64,000 nt of DNA from JBGSUZ01 sp963677505 (GCA_963677505.2 CAXXWB010000057.1:1-64000); one strand, 5' to 3'; positions 17,806-28,056 are shown, counted from the first letter of the stretch. Notes: a model not told the origin generated them from the letters alone. Numbers and translations are program-made.

Positions 17806-18468
17806 GTGAGTATTTCCTTTAGACAGCGCCATACCCTCCCCCCTAAAGAGGTCTATTTCGAAATGGTCACCACTCGAAATGCCCCCGGTATACAAGACCT
17901 ACTGAAAAAAGCCACTGTTGGCATTGCCGGTTTAGGAGGCCTTGGTTCCAATATTGCCGTCCACCTTGCCAGAGCTGGAGTAGGCCATTTGGTACTGGCT
18001 GACTTCGACGTGGTAGACCCTAGCAATTTAAACAGACAAAACTACTATACAAGGCACATCGGCATGAAAAAAACAGAAGCTATTGCCGACGTACTGTTCA
18101 ATATCAACCCCTATGTTCAACTGACGACTCACCAAACGTACTTGGATCAGAGCAACATGAGAACGCTTTTCAAAGACGTGACCGTTATGGTCGAAGCCTT
18201 TGACAAAGCAGAGAGTAAGAGTCTCCTCATCGATGAATGGACCCCTCTGCTCAGTAAAATTCCATTGGTATGTGCTTCGGGCATGGCAGGTATCAGACCT
18301 TCCAATGAAATTAAGACCCGAAGAATGGGGGAAAACCTTTATTTAGTCGGCGACCTGACCACAGATTTTGAATCTGGAGAGGGGATTATGTCCTCACGGG
18401 TCATCCTTTGCGCCGCTCATCAAAGCAATGCGGTCATACGATTGCTTCTCAATCAAAAGGAGGTATAA
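17806..18468 (+). CDS. thiF: ThiS adenylyltransferase ThiF
   Basis: About 220 residues, an E1-like enzyme that adenylates the ThiS C-terminus. The nucleotide-binding motif is GIAGLGGLGSNIAVHLARAG, followed by LADFDVVDPSNLNRQ, the ATP/Mg contact region, and the conserved Arg/Gln set. It lacks the two CxxC zinc motifs of E. coli ThiF, as does the shorter clostridial type. I prefer GTG 17806, with AGGAGGTGG about seven bases upstream, over GTG 17797, which lies inside that site. Confidence 0.88.
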   Translation: MSISFRQRHTLPPKEVYFEMVTTRNAPGIQDLLKKATVGIAGLGGLGSNIAVHLARAGVGHLVLADFDVVDPSNLNRQNYYTRHIGMKKTEAIADVLFNINPYVQLTTHQTYLDQSNMRTLFKDVTVMVEAFDKAESKSLLIDEWTPLLSKIPLVCASGMAGIRPSNEIKTRRMGENLYLVGDLTTDFESGEGIMSSRVILCAAHQSNAVIRLLLNQKEV

Positions 18469-18470
18469 CA

Positions 18471-19250
18471 ATGGGCATCAGCAACAAATCGCCCCTCACT
18501 ATTGGGGGTATTCACCTGTCTTCAAGACTTTTCATCGGCACAGGCAAATTTCCGAACCATGAAATTGTGCCACAGGTTATTGCCGCTAGCCAATCTCAAG
18601 TCATTACCATGGCCCTTCGTCGGGTCAACTTAGATCAACCCGAAGACAATATGATGCAGTACATTCCAAAGCACATGCAGCTATTACCCAACACTTCTGG
18701 TGCAAGAAATGCTGACGAAGCGGTTCGAATTGCAAGACTTGCTCGAGAAATGGGCTGTGGCAACTGGATTAAAATCGAAGTTATTTCCGACCAAAAATAT
18801 CTTTTGCCCGACAATCGAGAAACTATTAAAGCCACAGAAATTCTTGCTAAAGAAGGCTTTGTCGTACTACCTTACATGTCGCCAGACCTTATGGCAGCAA
18901 AGGCCCTCGTAGAGGCTGGAGCAGCTACTGTCATGCCTCTTGGCTCCCCTATTGGCACCAACAGAGGCATTCAGACCAAAGAGTTGATACGGATTATCAT
19001 TGAGGAAATCCACATTCCTGTCATTGTAGATGCAGGTATTGGAAGACCTTCAGAAGCGGCAGAGGCTATGGAAATGGGTGCAGACGCCGTTCTGGTTAAT
19101 ACTGCTATCGCCACAGCGATGGACCCTATCCTTATGGGAGAGGCTTTTAGAAAAGCCGTTGAAGCGGGTCGAACAGCCTTCGAGGCGGGACTGGGAAGAC
19201 AGCTTGTTCAAGGAGAAGCATCCAGCCCTCTTACAGGTTTCTTAAGATAA
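18471..19250 (+). CDS. thiG: Thiazole synthase ThiG
   Basis: 259 residues, a TIM barrel that joins 1-deoxyxylulose-5-phosphate, dehydroglycine and ThiS thiocarboxylate into the thiazole phosphate. The family start RLFIGTGKFPNHE, the Schiff-base Lys region WIKIEVISD, the phosphate loop PLGSPIGTNRG and DAGIGRPSEAAEAMEMGADAVL (split here as DAGIGRPSEA and MGADAVLVNTAIA) are present. ATG 18471 follows AAGGAGG, two bases after thiF. Confidence 0.95.
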   Translation: MGISNKSPLTIGGIHLSSRLFIGTGKFPNHEIVPQVIAASQSQVITMALRRVNLDQPEDNMMQYIPKHMQLLPNTSGARNADEAVRIARLAREMGCGNWIKIEVISDQKYLLPDNRETIKATEILAKEGFVVLPYMSPDLMAAKALVEAGAATVMPLGSPIGTNRGIQTKELIRIIIEEIHIPVIVDAGIGRPSEAAEAMEMGADAVLVNTAIATAMDPILMGEAFRKAVEAGRTAFEAGLGRQLVQGEASSPLTGFLR

Positions 19251-19263
19251 GGAGGCGCTTATA

Positions 19264-20385
19264 ATGCGTTCAGAATCAAATCCAAATATGGCAAACAAGG
19301 ATACTGAAAACAGCACGGCCCTTAAAGCACTCCTGTCGAGACTTTCTCACAGTGAAAAAACAGGTCAATTTTCTTTCGTCAGCCGTGAAGAATGGCCCCT
19401 TCTGGTCTCAATTGAGGCAGAACAACAGCTAGAGGAAATGGCCCAACTGGCAAGACACTATGCCTTAAAACATTTTGGAAAGTCCGTTGTACTATACACT
19501 CCCATGTATCTTTCCAACTATTGTATCAATGGATGTAGATATTGTAGTTACGGCGCTGAGCATGACATCAATCGCCGTTCCCTCAACGAAGAAGAAATTA
19601 TTATGGAAGCCAAGGCGATTGCCTCAACGGGTCTTCGTCATATCCTACTTCTGACAGGCGAATCGGACAAGCATTTTGACTTTAAAGCCATTTGTCGAGC
19701 CATTGAGTTGATCAAACCTTACTTTGACAGCGTTTCAGTTGAAAGTTATGCCTTAACTTTAGAGGAATACAAGGCACTTGAATCCCTTGAAGTCTTTGGC
19801 GTCACTTTGTATCAAGAAACTTATAATAAGGACCGCTACGAATACCTCCACCCTTTTGGTCCTAAATCTGACTACGAATGGCGACTGGGCGTGCCCGATC
19901 GGGTTGGAGAAAGTGGGATTCGTCAAATGAATATGGGCCTCCTTATGGGACTCACCTCATGGCGTGAAGATCTCCTTCAACTAATGGCCCATGGCAAATA
20001 CATACAAAGTAAATACCCAGAAATGGAACTTTCTTTTTCCTTGCCTCGAATGATTCCCTTTGAAGGGTCTAACTTTGAAACGCTAGGCATTTCAGGCGTA
20101 ACAGATGTCGAATTTGTACAAGCACTTTGTGCCATCCGCTTAGTCTTTCCTCACTGCGCGATCAACGTCTCCACCAGAGAGAATAAGACCATGCGCCAAG
20201 CCCTTCTCCCCATTGGTGTCAACAAAATGTCCGCAGGGGTTTCTACCGAAGTGGGCGGGCATATTGAAGGGGCTCCCGGAGACGGTCAATTTAAAATATC
20301 CGATGAAAGCAGCGTAGAAGCCGTTCGCCAAATGATTCTTGAAAATGGCTATCAGCCAATCTTAAGAGATTGGATCAAATTTTAG
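19264..20385 (+). CDS. thiH: Radical-SAM tyrosine lyase ThiH (2-iminoacetate synthase)
   Basis: 373 residues. It cleaves tyrosine to dehydroglycine and p-cresol using a [4Fe-4S] cluster and SAM, the anaerobic counterpart of ThiO. The radical-SAM motif CINGCRYCSYG (CxxxCxxC) is near residue 87, followed by a TIM-barrel core; STEVGGH is near the C-terminus. The start follows AAGGAGG. Its presence supports an anaerobic lifestyle. Confidence 0.94.
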   Translation: MRSESNPNMANKDTENSTALKALLSRLSHSEKTGQFSFVSREEWPLLVSIEAEQQLEEMAQLARHYALKHFGKSVVLYTPMYLSNYCINGCRYCSYGAEHDINRRSLNEEEIIMEAKAIASTGLRHILLLTGESDKHFDFKAICRAIELIKPYFDSVSVESYALTLEEYKALESLEVFGVTLYQETYNKDRYEYLHPFGPKSDYEWRLGVPDRVGESGIRQMNMGLLMGLTSWREDLLQLMAHGKYIQSKYPEMELSFSLPRMIPFEGSNFETLGISGVTDVEFVQALCAIRLVFPHCAINVSTRENKTMRQALLPIGVNKMSAGVSTEVGGHIEGAPGDGQFKISDESSVEAVRQMILENGYQPILRDWIKF

Positions 20386-20398
20386 GAGGAAGTATATC

Positions 20399-21706
20399 AT
20401 GAACAAAACCTATGCAACTCAAATGGAGGCTGCTAAAAAGGGCATTATCACTCCAGAAATGGAAACAGTCGCTAAAAAGGAAAGCCTTTCTGCCGAAGTC
20501 ATTCGTGAACGTGTGGCCCTTGGCACAGTAGCCATTCCTGCCAATATCAATCATAAAAGCCTTAGCGCAGAAGGGGTCGGACAAGGTCTGAAGACTAAGA
20601 TAAACGTCAATTTAGGAATTTCAAAAGACTGTGCTGACATTTCCCAGGAAATGGTCAAAGTGCAGATGGCCATTAACTTGAAAGCAGAAGCCATTATGGA
20701 CCTTAGCAGTTACGGCAAAACCAAGGCTTTTCGCACAACGCTCATCGAAAAATCTCCAGCAATGATTGGAACGGTTCCGATGTACGACGCTGTTGGTTTT
20801 AGCGATAAAAAACTTAAAGATTTGACTAAGCAGGATTTCCTAGATGTGGTTGAAGCTCATGGCAAAGACGGGGTAGATTTCGTTACCATTCACGCTGGTC
20901 TTAACAGAGAAACTGCGGAAACCTTTAAAAGAAACCCACGAGTTACCAATATTGTTTCAAGAGGCGGCTCTCTTCTCTTTGCTTACATGGAAATGAACAA
21001 GTGCGAAAACCCCTATTTTGAGTTTTACGATGAACTCCTTGAGATTTGCAGAAAATACGACATCACCCTAAGTCTTGGAGATGCCATGCGCCCAGGGTCT
21101 ATTGCAGATGCCACAGACGCCAATCAAATCAAAGAACTCATGACCCTTGGGGAGCTGACTAAGCGCGCTTGGGCAAAGGATGTTCAAGTTATGATTGAAG
21201 GGCCCGGTCACATGGCTATCAACGAAATTGCCGCTAATATGATTCTTCAAAAAAAGCTCTGTCACAATGCACCTTTCTACGTCTTAGGTCCTCTCGTTAC
21301 CGATATTGCGCCAGGATATGACCATATTACCAGTGCTATCGGTGGCGCTATTGCCGCTGCCAGTGGTGCAGACTTCCTCTGCTATGTTACCCCTGCAGAG
21401 CATTTAAGACTTCCAGATGCAGAGGACGTGAAAGAAGGTATTATCGCCTCTAAAATAGCTGCTCATGCAGCTGATATCGCTAAAGGTATACCAAATGCAA
21501 CACAATGGGATTTGGAAATGAGTAAGGCTCGCCAAGAAGTGGATTGGAAAAAGATGATTGCTTTATCCATTGACCCTGAAAAAGCGGAGCGCTACCACAA
21601 TACAAGCCAAACCGAACATTCTGACACCTGTACTATGTGCGGTCAAATGTGCTCTATGCGAAATATGAACAAGATTCTCAAAGGAGAAACCGTTGAAATT
21701 GGCTAG
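20399..21706 (+). CDS. thiC: Phosphomethylpyrimidine synthase ThiC
   Basis: 435 residues, a non-canonical radical-SAM enzyme that rearranges aminoimidazole ribotide to hydroxymethylpyrimidine phosphate. The C-terminal cluster motif CTMCGQMCSM (CxxCxxxxC type) is near residue 415. Other signatures are GTVPMYDAV, EGPGHMAINEI and YVLGPLVTDIAPGYDHI. The length fits the short bacterial type lacking the N-terminal extension. It starts 13 bases after thiH behind GGAGGAAG and overlaps the next gene by 14 bases. Confidence 0.95.
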   Translation: MNKTYATQMEAAKKGIITPEMETVAKKESLSAEVIRERVALGTVAIPANINHKSLSAEGVGQGLKTKINVNLGISKDCADISQEMVKVQMAINLKAEAIMDLSSYGKTKAFRTTLIEKSPAMIGTVPMYDAVGFSDKKLKDLTKQDFLDVVEAHGKDGVDFVTIHAGLNRETAETFKRNPRVTNIVSRGGSLLFAYMEMNKCENPYFEFYDELLEICRKYDITLSLGDAMRPGSIADATDANQIKELMTLGELTKRAWAKDVQVMIEGPGHMAINEIAANMILQKKLCHNAPFYVLGPLVTDIAPGYDHITSAIGGAIAAASGADFLCYVTPAEHLRLPDAEDVKEGIIASKIAAHAADIAKGIPNATQWDLEMSKARQEVDWKKMIALSIDPEKAERYHNTSQTEHSDTCTMCGQMCSMRNMNKILKGETVEIG

Positions 21707-22328
21707 TTTAGAGGGTGAAATTTGGATGATCACCGACCGTAAAGGTGTCCCCGATTTGCTAACAGCCTGCCTTAATGCCTCACCCTTCGTATCGGCTATT
21801 GTCCTTAGGGAAAAGGATTGGTCTTTTGAAGAAACCGCTGATTTCTGCAATGCACTTAACGAAGGTTGGGATAAAATGTCCAAGTTTCAAGTAACCCCTT
21901 TGGGGTTTGTTAAGCCAGCGTTAATCCTTAATTGGAATGGATCTTTCGACCCTTCTTCCTTGCCTATCCAAGGGCTGCACCTAGGCTTTGATCTTGCTTT
22001 TAGTCTTTCGAAGGGACTTCAAGACGGGAGACCCCTTCTCGATGCCTCTCCTTTAAAAATAGGGGCCTCTATCCATAATCAAAAAGAGTGGGAAGCTGTA
22101 AACAGCCTCCCACTGGATTATGTGATTCTTTCAAATATTTTCGAGACCCCTTGCAAGCCCCATAAACAAGGCTTAGGACTGGATGGCACCGCCGCGATTT
22201 TAAAAACAATCAGAGCAGACAATCCCGCCATTCGAGCCTATGGCCTAGGCGGGCTCAAAATTCAGGACAAAGCCGTCTTTACCGCTCTTGGTCTTCAAGG
22301 AATTGCCCTTCGATCTGCATTCTTTTAA
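21693..22328 (+). CDS. thiE: ThiE/TenI-family protein (thiamine phosphate synthase or thiazole tautomerase)
   Basis: 211 residues, a small TIM barrel. Visible motifs are WMITDRKG, IVLREKDW (the QLREK motif), LDYVILSNIFETPCKP (the GPIFPT region) and AYGLGGL. The changed residues in the GPIFPT region make TenI-type tautomerase activity as likely as the ThiE condensation. TTG 21693 with AGGAGAAAC upstream is my start; ATG 21726 is an alternative. It overlaps thiC at its start and overlaps the convergent GGDEF/HD-GYP gene by 50 bases at its end. No thiD or thiM follows. Confidence 0.75.
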   Translation: MKLASLEGEIWMITDRKGVPDLLTACLNASPFVSAIVLREKDWSFEETADFCNALNEGWDKMSKFQVTPLGFVKPALILNWNGSFDPSSLPIQGLHLGFDLAFSLSKGLQDGRPLLDASPLKIGASIHNQKEWEAVNSLPLDYVILSNIFETPCKPHKQGLGLDGTAAILKTIRADNPAIRAYGLGGLKIQDKAVFTALGLQGIALRSAFF

Positions 22329-24663
22329 ATATGTTCACTAGGGCGGGGTCAAATTTCTGACCCGCCTGTTTCTCAATTTCCTTCAAAGCTTCTTCAGCCC
22401 CAAAGACGGTAGATCCATTATGACCATGAATTAAACGGTCATAAACATCGGCAAGCCTAATAATTCTGGCTTCAATAGGAATTTCTTCACCCTTTAAACC
22501 TCTAGGATAGCCTGTCCCATCCCAATTCTCATGGTGTGACAAAACCCCTTCGGCTAAATCTGCCATTTCAGGAGAGGTCCTCATAATGCGGTAGCCCACC
22601 TCGGGGTGTCGTCTCCTATCGGGTTGTTCTTTCTCTATCTCCGCTGAATCTCCCACGTTACAAGTATCCAACATAGCAATCTTTCCAATATCGTGAAGTA
22701 GGCACATGGTATAGATTTCCTTCAGCTTTGCCTCATTTAGCCCTAGACCATAGCCTATTTTTTGGCTTATTTCTGCAACAGCCTTGGCATGCGCTTCCTC
22801 TTTAGGGTTCTTATCATAAAGAGACTGAGCAAGAGCGTGAATACCCTTCAACCGATTCCCCTTACTTTTAAAGAGCTTTCTCTTATACATTTTGTCTTCT
22901 GCATCCTTGAGAATCTCGTTAATATCTTCACTACCATGTTTGGTCTCAAATCCCAACGCAATTGAAATTTCCATTTGTTTCATATGTTCCAAAGCTGCCA
23001 ACTGCTCAATCCGCTTAATTACTTCTTCTGCATCCCGCTCAGAGGTTCTAGGCAGCAGAATGGCAAATTCATCTCCCCCAATGCGGGAAACCACATCATT
23101 CCCTCGACAACCTGAATGAATAATTTTTGCCACTTTTATCAGTAAGGCATCCCCTGCACTGTGACCAAAGGAATCATTGATGAGTTTAAGACCATTTACA
23201 TCTGCCATAACAATGGTCAACGGCAGATTTCTCGGCACGTCCATGAGCAACAATTCCTCTTCAAAAAATCTTCGATTGTACACCCCTGTCAGCTGATCTC
23301 TATAGCTCATATATTGCAACTGATTTTCCATCTCTTTACGCTCAGCAATATCCCTGCACAGGGCATGTATCAATACACGACCCTTCAGTACTATTTTTGA
23401 AAGCATTACTTCTACAGGCACTACAGAACCATCTTCTAGTCTATGCCACCATTCGAATTTAGCTTTCCCTTCATATTTGCAAAGATCAATCATTTCTCGG
23501 CCCTTTACTTCAGACAATTGACCATCTGGCTGATAGTGATTTGCCAGTCCATAAGGAGAACGTCCAATTAGCTGCTCTTTGCTGGTTGCACCAAAGAAGT
23601 CTACACTTGCTTGGTTGCAATCGTATATTTTATCTTCATCTATCAAAAAAATCGAATCGGCTGAGTTTTCAAAAAGGGTTCTAAAGGTAAATTCGCTAGA
23701 AGCCAGTTCGTCCATATATCGCTTCTTTTCAGTAATGTCCTCAACAAAAGACAACTGAAAGTCGTCCCCCTCAGAAAGCCCTTTGAAATCAATCAGTTTT
23801 AGGTTTCCCCATACCACTTCACCACTGGGCTTCACATAGCGTTTATCCATCTCCAAAACAGATAAGCCATTTTGAAAATATTCTCTCAAGAGACCTCTGT
23901 TTTCTTCAATATCTTCAGGATGGGTAATCTCAGACCAAGTCATTTGCTCAAGGACTTCGGCAGGGCGACCCACCATCTTAGAGAAGTAAGGGTTGACCTG
24001 TAAATATTGGCAACTTTTGGTACTCGCTAAACTAATGCCAATAGGGGCCATTTCAAATATCCGACGAAAACGTTCTTCACTTTCTCTAATTCGAATATAC
24101 TGTTGGCTAATTAGTTTCAGTATGCTTCCAAGGAAAACTGTCAAAATAGGGTAAATTGTAATAACAAGAACCCCCATTGCTTGAAAGGTAGATAGCCAAA
24201 GCTCATAAGGCAAAGTGAACATGCATAAAATCATTAGGGCATGAACATCTATTCCCATAATTAAAAGCATGGTCCAGTTGATTTCTCTTTTTCTATTCAT
24301 TCGATAATAGTAAAAAAAGGACCCGATACCACTGGATGATAAAATTACTAAGACGCCCATCATCGTTCCCGGTCCGCCTTGTATTACCCTGAGTGTAAGG
24401 GCAAAAATGGACGCCGTCAAAGCTGCTATAGGTCCAAAGAACAGACCACATAGACTCAGCACGACTGAACGTCCATCAAAAATTAATCCTGCGCTTAAAA
24501 CCAATGGGCGGAGCATACCTAATATGGCTGCCACGCCAAAAAGAACGCCTTGTCCGATGGCGAATTTTTTACTGACCTTTTCCCATTTGATCAAGTAGCC
24601 TGAAATAATGCTGACCGCTGCCAGAAGGCAGAAGTTAATCAATATGTCGAATGTAAGTCTCAT
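22279..24663 (-). CDS. Membrane sensor with PAS, GGDEF and HD-GYP domains
   Basis: About 794 residues. The N-terminus has five or six membrane helices (residues 1-185) of the 5TMR-LYT type. Two PAS domains follow (about 195-315 and 320-440), then a GGDEF domain with an intact SRIGGDEFAILLP site (near 535), and an HD-GYP domain with LLHDIGKIAM and HHENWDGTGYPRGL. One protein could thus make and break cyclic-di-GMP, although one activity often dominates. ATG 24663 has GGGTG about seven bases upstream. Its 3' end overlaps the convergent thiE by 50 bases. Confidence 0.9.
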   Translation of the reverse strand: MRLTFDILINFCLLAAVSIISGYLIKWEKVSKKFAIGQGVLFGVAAILGMLRPLVLSAGLIFDGRSVVLSLCGLFFGPIAALTASIFALTLRVIQGGPGTMMGVLVILSSSGIGSFFYYYRMNRKREINWTMLLIMGIDVHALMILCMFTLPYELWLSTFQAMGVLVITIYPILTVFLGSILKLISQQYIRIRESEERFRRIFEMAPIGISLASTKSCQYLQVNPYFSKMVGRPAEVLEQMTWSEITHPEDIEENRGLLREYFQNGLSVLEMDKRYVKPSGEVVWGNLKLIDFKGLSEGDDFQLSFVEDITEKKRYMDELASSEFTFRTLFENSADSIFLIDEDKIYDCNQASVDFFGATSKEQLIGRSPYGLANHYQPDGQLSEVKGREMIDLCKYEGKAKFEWWHRLEDGSVVPVEVMLSKIVLKGRVLIHALCRDIAERKEMENQLQYMSYRDQLTGVYNRRFFEEELLLMDVPRNLPLTIVMADVNGLKLINDSFGHSAGDALLIKVAKIIHSGCRGNDVVSRIGGDEFAILLPRTSERDAEEVIKRIEQLAALEHMKQMEISIALGFETKHGSEDINEILKDAEDKMYKRKLFKSKGNRLKGIHALAQSLYDKNPKEEAHAKAVAEISQKIGYGLGLNEAKLKEIYTMCLLHDIGKIAMLDTCNVGDSAEIEKEQPDRRRHPEVGYRIMRTSPEMADLAEGVLSHHENWDGTGYPRGLKGEEIPIEARIIRLADVYDRLIHGHNGSTVFGAEEALKEIEKQAGQKFDPALVNIFKRMQIEGQFLEDQER

Positions 24664-24705
24664 AGGTTCACCCATCTAATCTTGTCAAAACACGGTTACA
24701 CACGC

Positions 24706-25329
24706 CTATTGGAGTAGTTCTGTATCCATAATTTCATAATCTGCGCGGTAAATGTAGAGGGACTTCCCGTCAATGATTACACGTGTCATCTTCGGAAGGT
24801 CTGTCGGTACTTCTACCGTCACATTTTTCCCTTGGTATACGCCAACGACAACTCCCAACTGAGATTTGATAATGATGACTTTTTCATCCCCGAGGAAATT
24901 TTTCAAACTATTTACACTTCTGTCAAGGGGTACAACAGTAGAACCCCCTTTACTGGTAGCCGATTTTAAATACTCGAAGTCAAAGTCTGCCACTGTATTA
25001 ACGCCTCTCTCTGCAAAAACTGCTGTAGAGCCCACATGAAGAAGTTGCTTCCCATCAATGGTGATTTCAAGAACCTCGCTTTTATTCCCATCTGCGCCAT
25101 TATTGGCGTCGTTTTCAAAAAGACCAATGTTGACACGATTGCCTTGAATGGTCAACGTATTGTTGCCGTAATCATCATAGGAGAGGACTTTGTAGTCATC
25201 TCCCAACAGAGCACCTTCAATGCGATTCGTAATATTACTAACAACATTACAAGCCGTTGCGGTTAAAAGGATTGTGAACATAAGTGCTACAACAAGAACA
25301 CCCTTAATAGAAATACGAGGGCTTTTCAT
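24706..25329 (-). CDS. Lipoprotein resembling DUF5052
   Basis: About 207 residues. A basic N-terminus (MKSPRISIKG) and hydrophobic core end at a lipobox-like TATAC, so Cys near residue 27 would be lipidated. The mature part (NVVSNITNRIEGALLGDDY, then SYDDYGNNTLTIQG) matches my memory of DUF5052 lipoproteins of Firmicutes, which have no known function. It starts five bases after the flavin reductase stop on the same strand. The ribosome binding site is weak, so coupling to the upstream gene is likely. Confidence 0.7.
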   Translation of the reverse strand: MKSPRISIKGVLVVALMFTILLTATACNVVSNITNRIEGALLGDDYKVLSYDDYGNNTLTIQGNRVNIGLFENDANNGADGNKSEVLEITIDGKQLLHVGSTAVFAERGVNTVADFDFEYLKSATSKGGSTVVPLDRSVNSLKNFLGDEKVIIIKSQLGVVVGVYQGKNVTVEVPTDLPKMTRVIIDGKSLYIYRADYEIMDTELLQ

Positions 25330-25334
25330 AACCA

Positions 25335-26393
25335 CTAGTCTCTCTTTCCAGATTTATTTTTAAGATTGCTTGGACGAGTACCATGAGGCTTACCACTATA
25401 AGCTTTACCGTTAAAGGTTTTACCACTGCTCGTTTTATCGCTTCCAGTCTTAGGGCTATGTGGTTTATCGCCACTTGGCTTATTGCCATAAGGTCTATCT
25501 CCAGAAGGTTTGCTTCCAAAGGTTCTGCTTGTCCGCTGTCTGTCTCCATAGGGTTTGTTCGATGTGCGATTTTGATTCTTAGGGTTCAGAGGGCTGACTT
25601 CCCATTCCTCAGGTTTGATGTAAGGTCGGTCATATTCTTTATTGTAATTGCGTTTTTTGTCTTCTTTTTCTTTGATTTGATTGGTTTTAGCGGCATACCA
25701 TTCTTTTTGATTCTGTTCCCAAGCTTCACGAGCCGCTTCCTTCTTGGCTTTCTTTTCTTCTTTGAGCTTTCTCTTCTCAAGGAATCCGTTGTTTCTTCTA
25801 CTTTGAGCTTAGCCACTTTCTCAGCCGTCTTTTTCTTCATAACAGAAAATCCAAACTGACCCAAGGGCTTCGCCTATGCCATAATATTCACCATGGCTGT
25901 ATACAATAGGCTTGCTCCATTCCAAATGGAGCTTACCGTTTTTATCAATTAATTCTTCCTTAACGTGAATGGCCACCACTTCAGCCATAAACATATCGTG
26001 ACTCCCCAACTCAATCACTTGGGTCACTTTACATTCAATACTGACAGGACTTTCCTCAATCATAGGTGCTGCCACTTTTTCAGCTGGTACTGCCGTTAGA
26101 CCTAAGTGGACAAACTTATTCACTTCCCGACCTGATTTGACGCCGCAATAGTCAGTTTTTTGAACAAGATCTTCCGAAGAAAGGTTAATGACAAATGAAT
26201 CTGATTCTTTAATCAAATTGTGAGAGTGTCTCTCTTTTCTAACTGAAACATAAGTCATTGGAGGCGTTGAATTGATAGTCCCTGTCCATGCCACAGTAAT
26301 GATATTATATTTTTCTGGGCTGTCGCCGCAGCTGACCATAACAGCTGGTACGGGATAGACCATTGTACCTGGTTTAAATGGAACTTTACTCAT
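25335..26393 (-). CDS. Flavin reductase-like protein with long basic C-terminal tail; two frameshifts
   Basis: The first 175 residues are a flavin reductase-like (FMN-binding split-barrel) domain: PVPAVMVSCGD, TVAWTGTINSTPPM, SVRKERHSHNLI and YSHGEYYGIGEALG. The frame breaks at the C run 25860-25862; dropping one base continues it as GQFGFSVMKKKTAEKVAKL. A second break near 25783 (one missing base) continues into EKRKLKEEKKAKKEAAREA, then a Lys/Gly/Pro/Ser-rich tail with loose repeats such as GDRPYGNKPSGDKPH, ending SGKRD at 25337. The breaks compensate, so the full protein is about 352 residues. The tail resembles the disordered RNA-binding tails of other proteins and is unusual here. Confidence 0.7.
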
Positions 26394-26397
26394 AGAA

Positions 26398-27937
26398 TTA
26401 TCCTCTTTTCAATTTTTTAGTAATGAGCGCTAACAAAGAATGCACTTCTTTAATACCCAATAATGTGACCGAAATACCATAAACTGCAATACCTACGAGA
26501 ATTGAGCCCCCCTAAACTAACAATAAGTGAGCCAACATAACTGTTTAACCACATATAAGTGAAGTGAACAAAAATTCCCATCAAAACTGCAGAAGCAATA
26601 ATTTTGCCAAAAGTAACACCGATTTCCTTAATGCCAAAATCTCCAATGCGTTTGTACAGCGCAATAAACAACAGCATGCTGGCAGTTACTCCAGAAATTG
26701 AAGTTGCCAATGCCAAACCGCCTACTTTAAGAGGTCCTGCCAAAAGAAGGTCTAGTACTATATTGATCACAACGGCAATGGAACCGTTAATCATTGGTGT
26801 TTTTGTATCTTGCAAAGCGTAAAAAGCACGGCTAAAAACATCTCTCAAGGAGAACCCTAAGAGCCCTAAAGCAGTAAACATAAGAGCGACTGCTGTCATT
26901 TCAGAAGCGTTACTGTCAAAGGCACCCCGTTCAAAAACCAACTTGACAATTGGCAATCTCAATACAGCAAAGCCAACACTTGCTGGTATTATTAAAAGGG
27001 TCAAAGTATTGACAGTCCCTTTCAAAAGATTTTTAAATTCTTCTACATTTTTATTGGCAGAATGATTGGCCATTGCCGTATAAAAAACAGAAGAAATCGA
27101 GGCAAATAATAACCCCATAATAAACATACCTAATTTGTTAGAAAAGTTTAGAGCAGCAATACTGCCTTCTGTAAGTCCTGATCCAATCATTCGGTCTACT
27201 ATTGAGTTAATTTGCTGAATTCCAGTTCCTATAGCCGTTGGAATAACTAGTATAAACAGGGTTCTTAGACCTTCGTTATTAAAATCTGCCTCGGGTCTAA
27301 ATTTAAATCCATTTTTAATTAAGGCCGGTAATTGGAATAAAATTTGACACACGGCACCTACAGTAAATGCAACGCCAAGTCCTACAATCCCAAACTGAGA
27401 GGTGAAAAAAATCATTCCCGCTATTAAGGCTAGGTTACTTGGGAAGCCATAAAGCGCTGGTACAAAATAACTCCCTCGCGTCTGTAAAAAGCTATTGTTA
27501 AGAAGAACGATGACACTAAGGGAAATAGTTGGCACCATTACCATTGTCACCATTTGGGTGAGATGTTGGGCTTCAGGACTAAATCCAGGTGCAAAAAATC
27601 CAACCACAGGCTTAATAAACAACAGCAAGATTACTGAAATAGCCGTTGTTATTAAAAAAGAAACGGTATACACATTGTTAATGAGTCCCTTATTTTCTTT
27701 TTCAGACCGATTCACCTTGTAGTCTGACAGCATGGGTATAAAAGCTGTCCCTAGAGCATTGACCAATAAAATCGTAAAGACACTTAAGATCGACTGTGCC
27801 ATAACGTAGGCATCACTGCTAACTGAAGTGCCGTAATAGTTCGCAAGTAAAATATCTCTTAGTAAACCGAGAAGTTTGCTTGAGAAGGTAATAATTGTTA
27901 TCACTAAGGCTATGCCCGCAACTTTCTTGTTATTCAT
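26398..27937 (-). CDS. murJ: Lipid II flippase MurJ; one frameshift near the 3' end
   Basis: About 512 residues when repaired. This MVF/MOP-family protein has 14 predicted helices and moves lipid II across the membrane for peptidoglycan synthesis. The N-terminus ITFSSKLLGLLRDILLANYYG carries the conserved substrate-binding Arg of TM1. The frame breaks in the G run (minus strand) at about 26507-26512; removing one base restores GGSILVGIAVYGISVTLLGI and ends KKLKRG at 26398. ATG 27937 has AGGAGAAAT upstream and is preferred to 27961. It ends four bases before the flavin reductase start, suggesting cotranscription. Confidence 0.88.
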
Positions 27938-28021
27938 ATTTCTCCTGACTCTTTTCTTCATATTTATAACTAAAATTTATAGATATATCTATTTTAACGT
28001 TTTTACGTCCTAATTAAAAGT

Positions 28022-28049
28022 TAAAAAAGAAAGCAGAGCAAGGCTCTGC
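28022..28049 (-). terminator. Terminator of the phosphodiester glycosidase gene
   Basis: On the minus strand GCAGAGC, a CTT loop and GCTCTGC are followed by TTTCTTTTTT, eight bases after the stop codon. Confidence 0.88.
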
Positions 28050-28056
28050 CGAAATA

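Noticed and set aside
24706..25335. Sporulation or phage-related lipoprotein
   Set aside because: No sporulation or phage motifs are visible; a DUF5052-like lipoprotein fits better.
25383..25859. Plus-strand 158-residue hydrophobic ORF
   Set aside because: It is the complement of the Lys-rich tail of the minus-strand flavin reductase; Lys codons read as Phe/Leu on the other strand.
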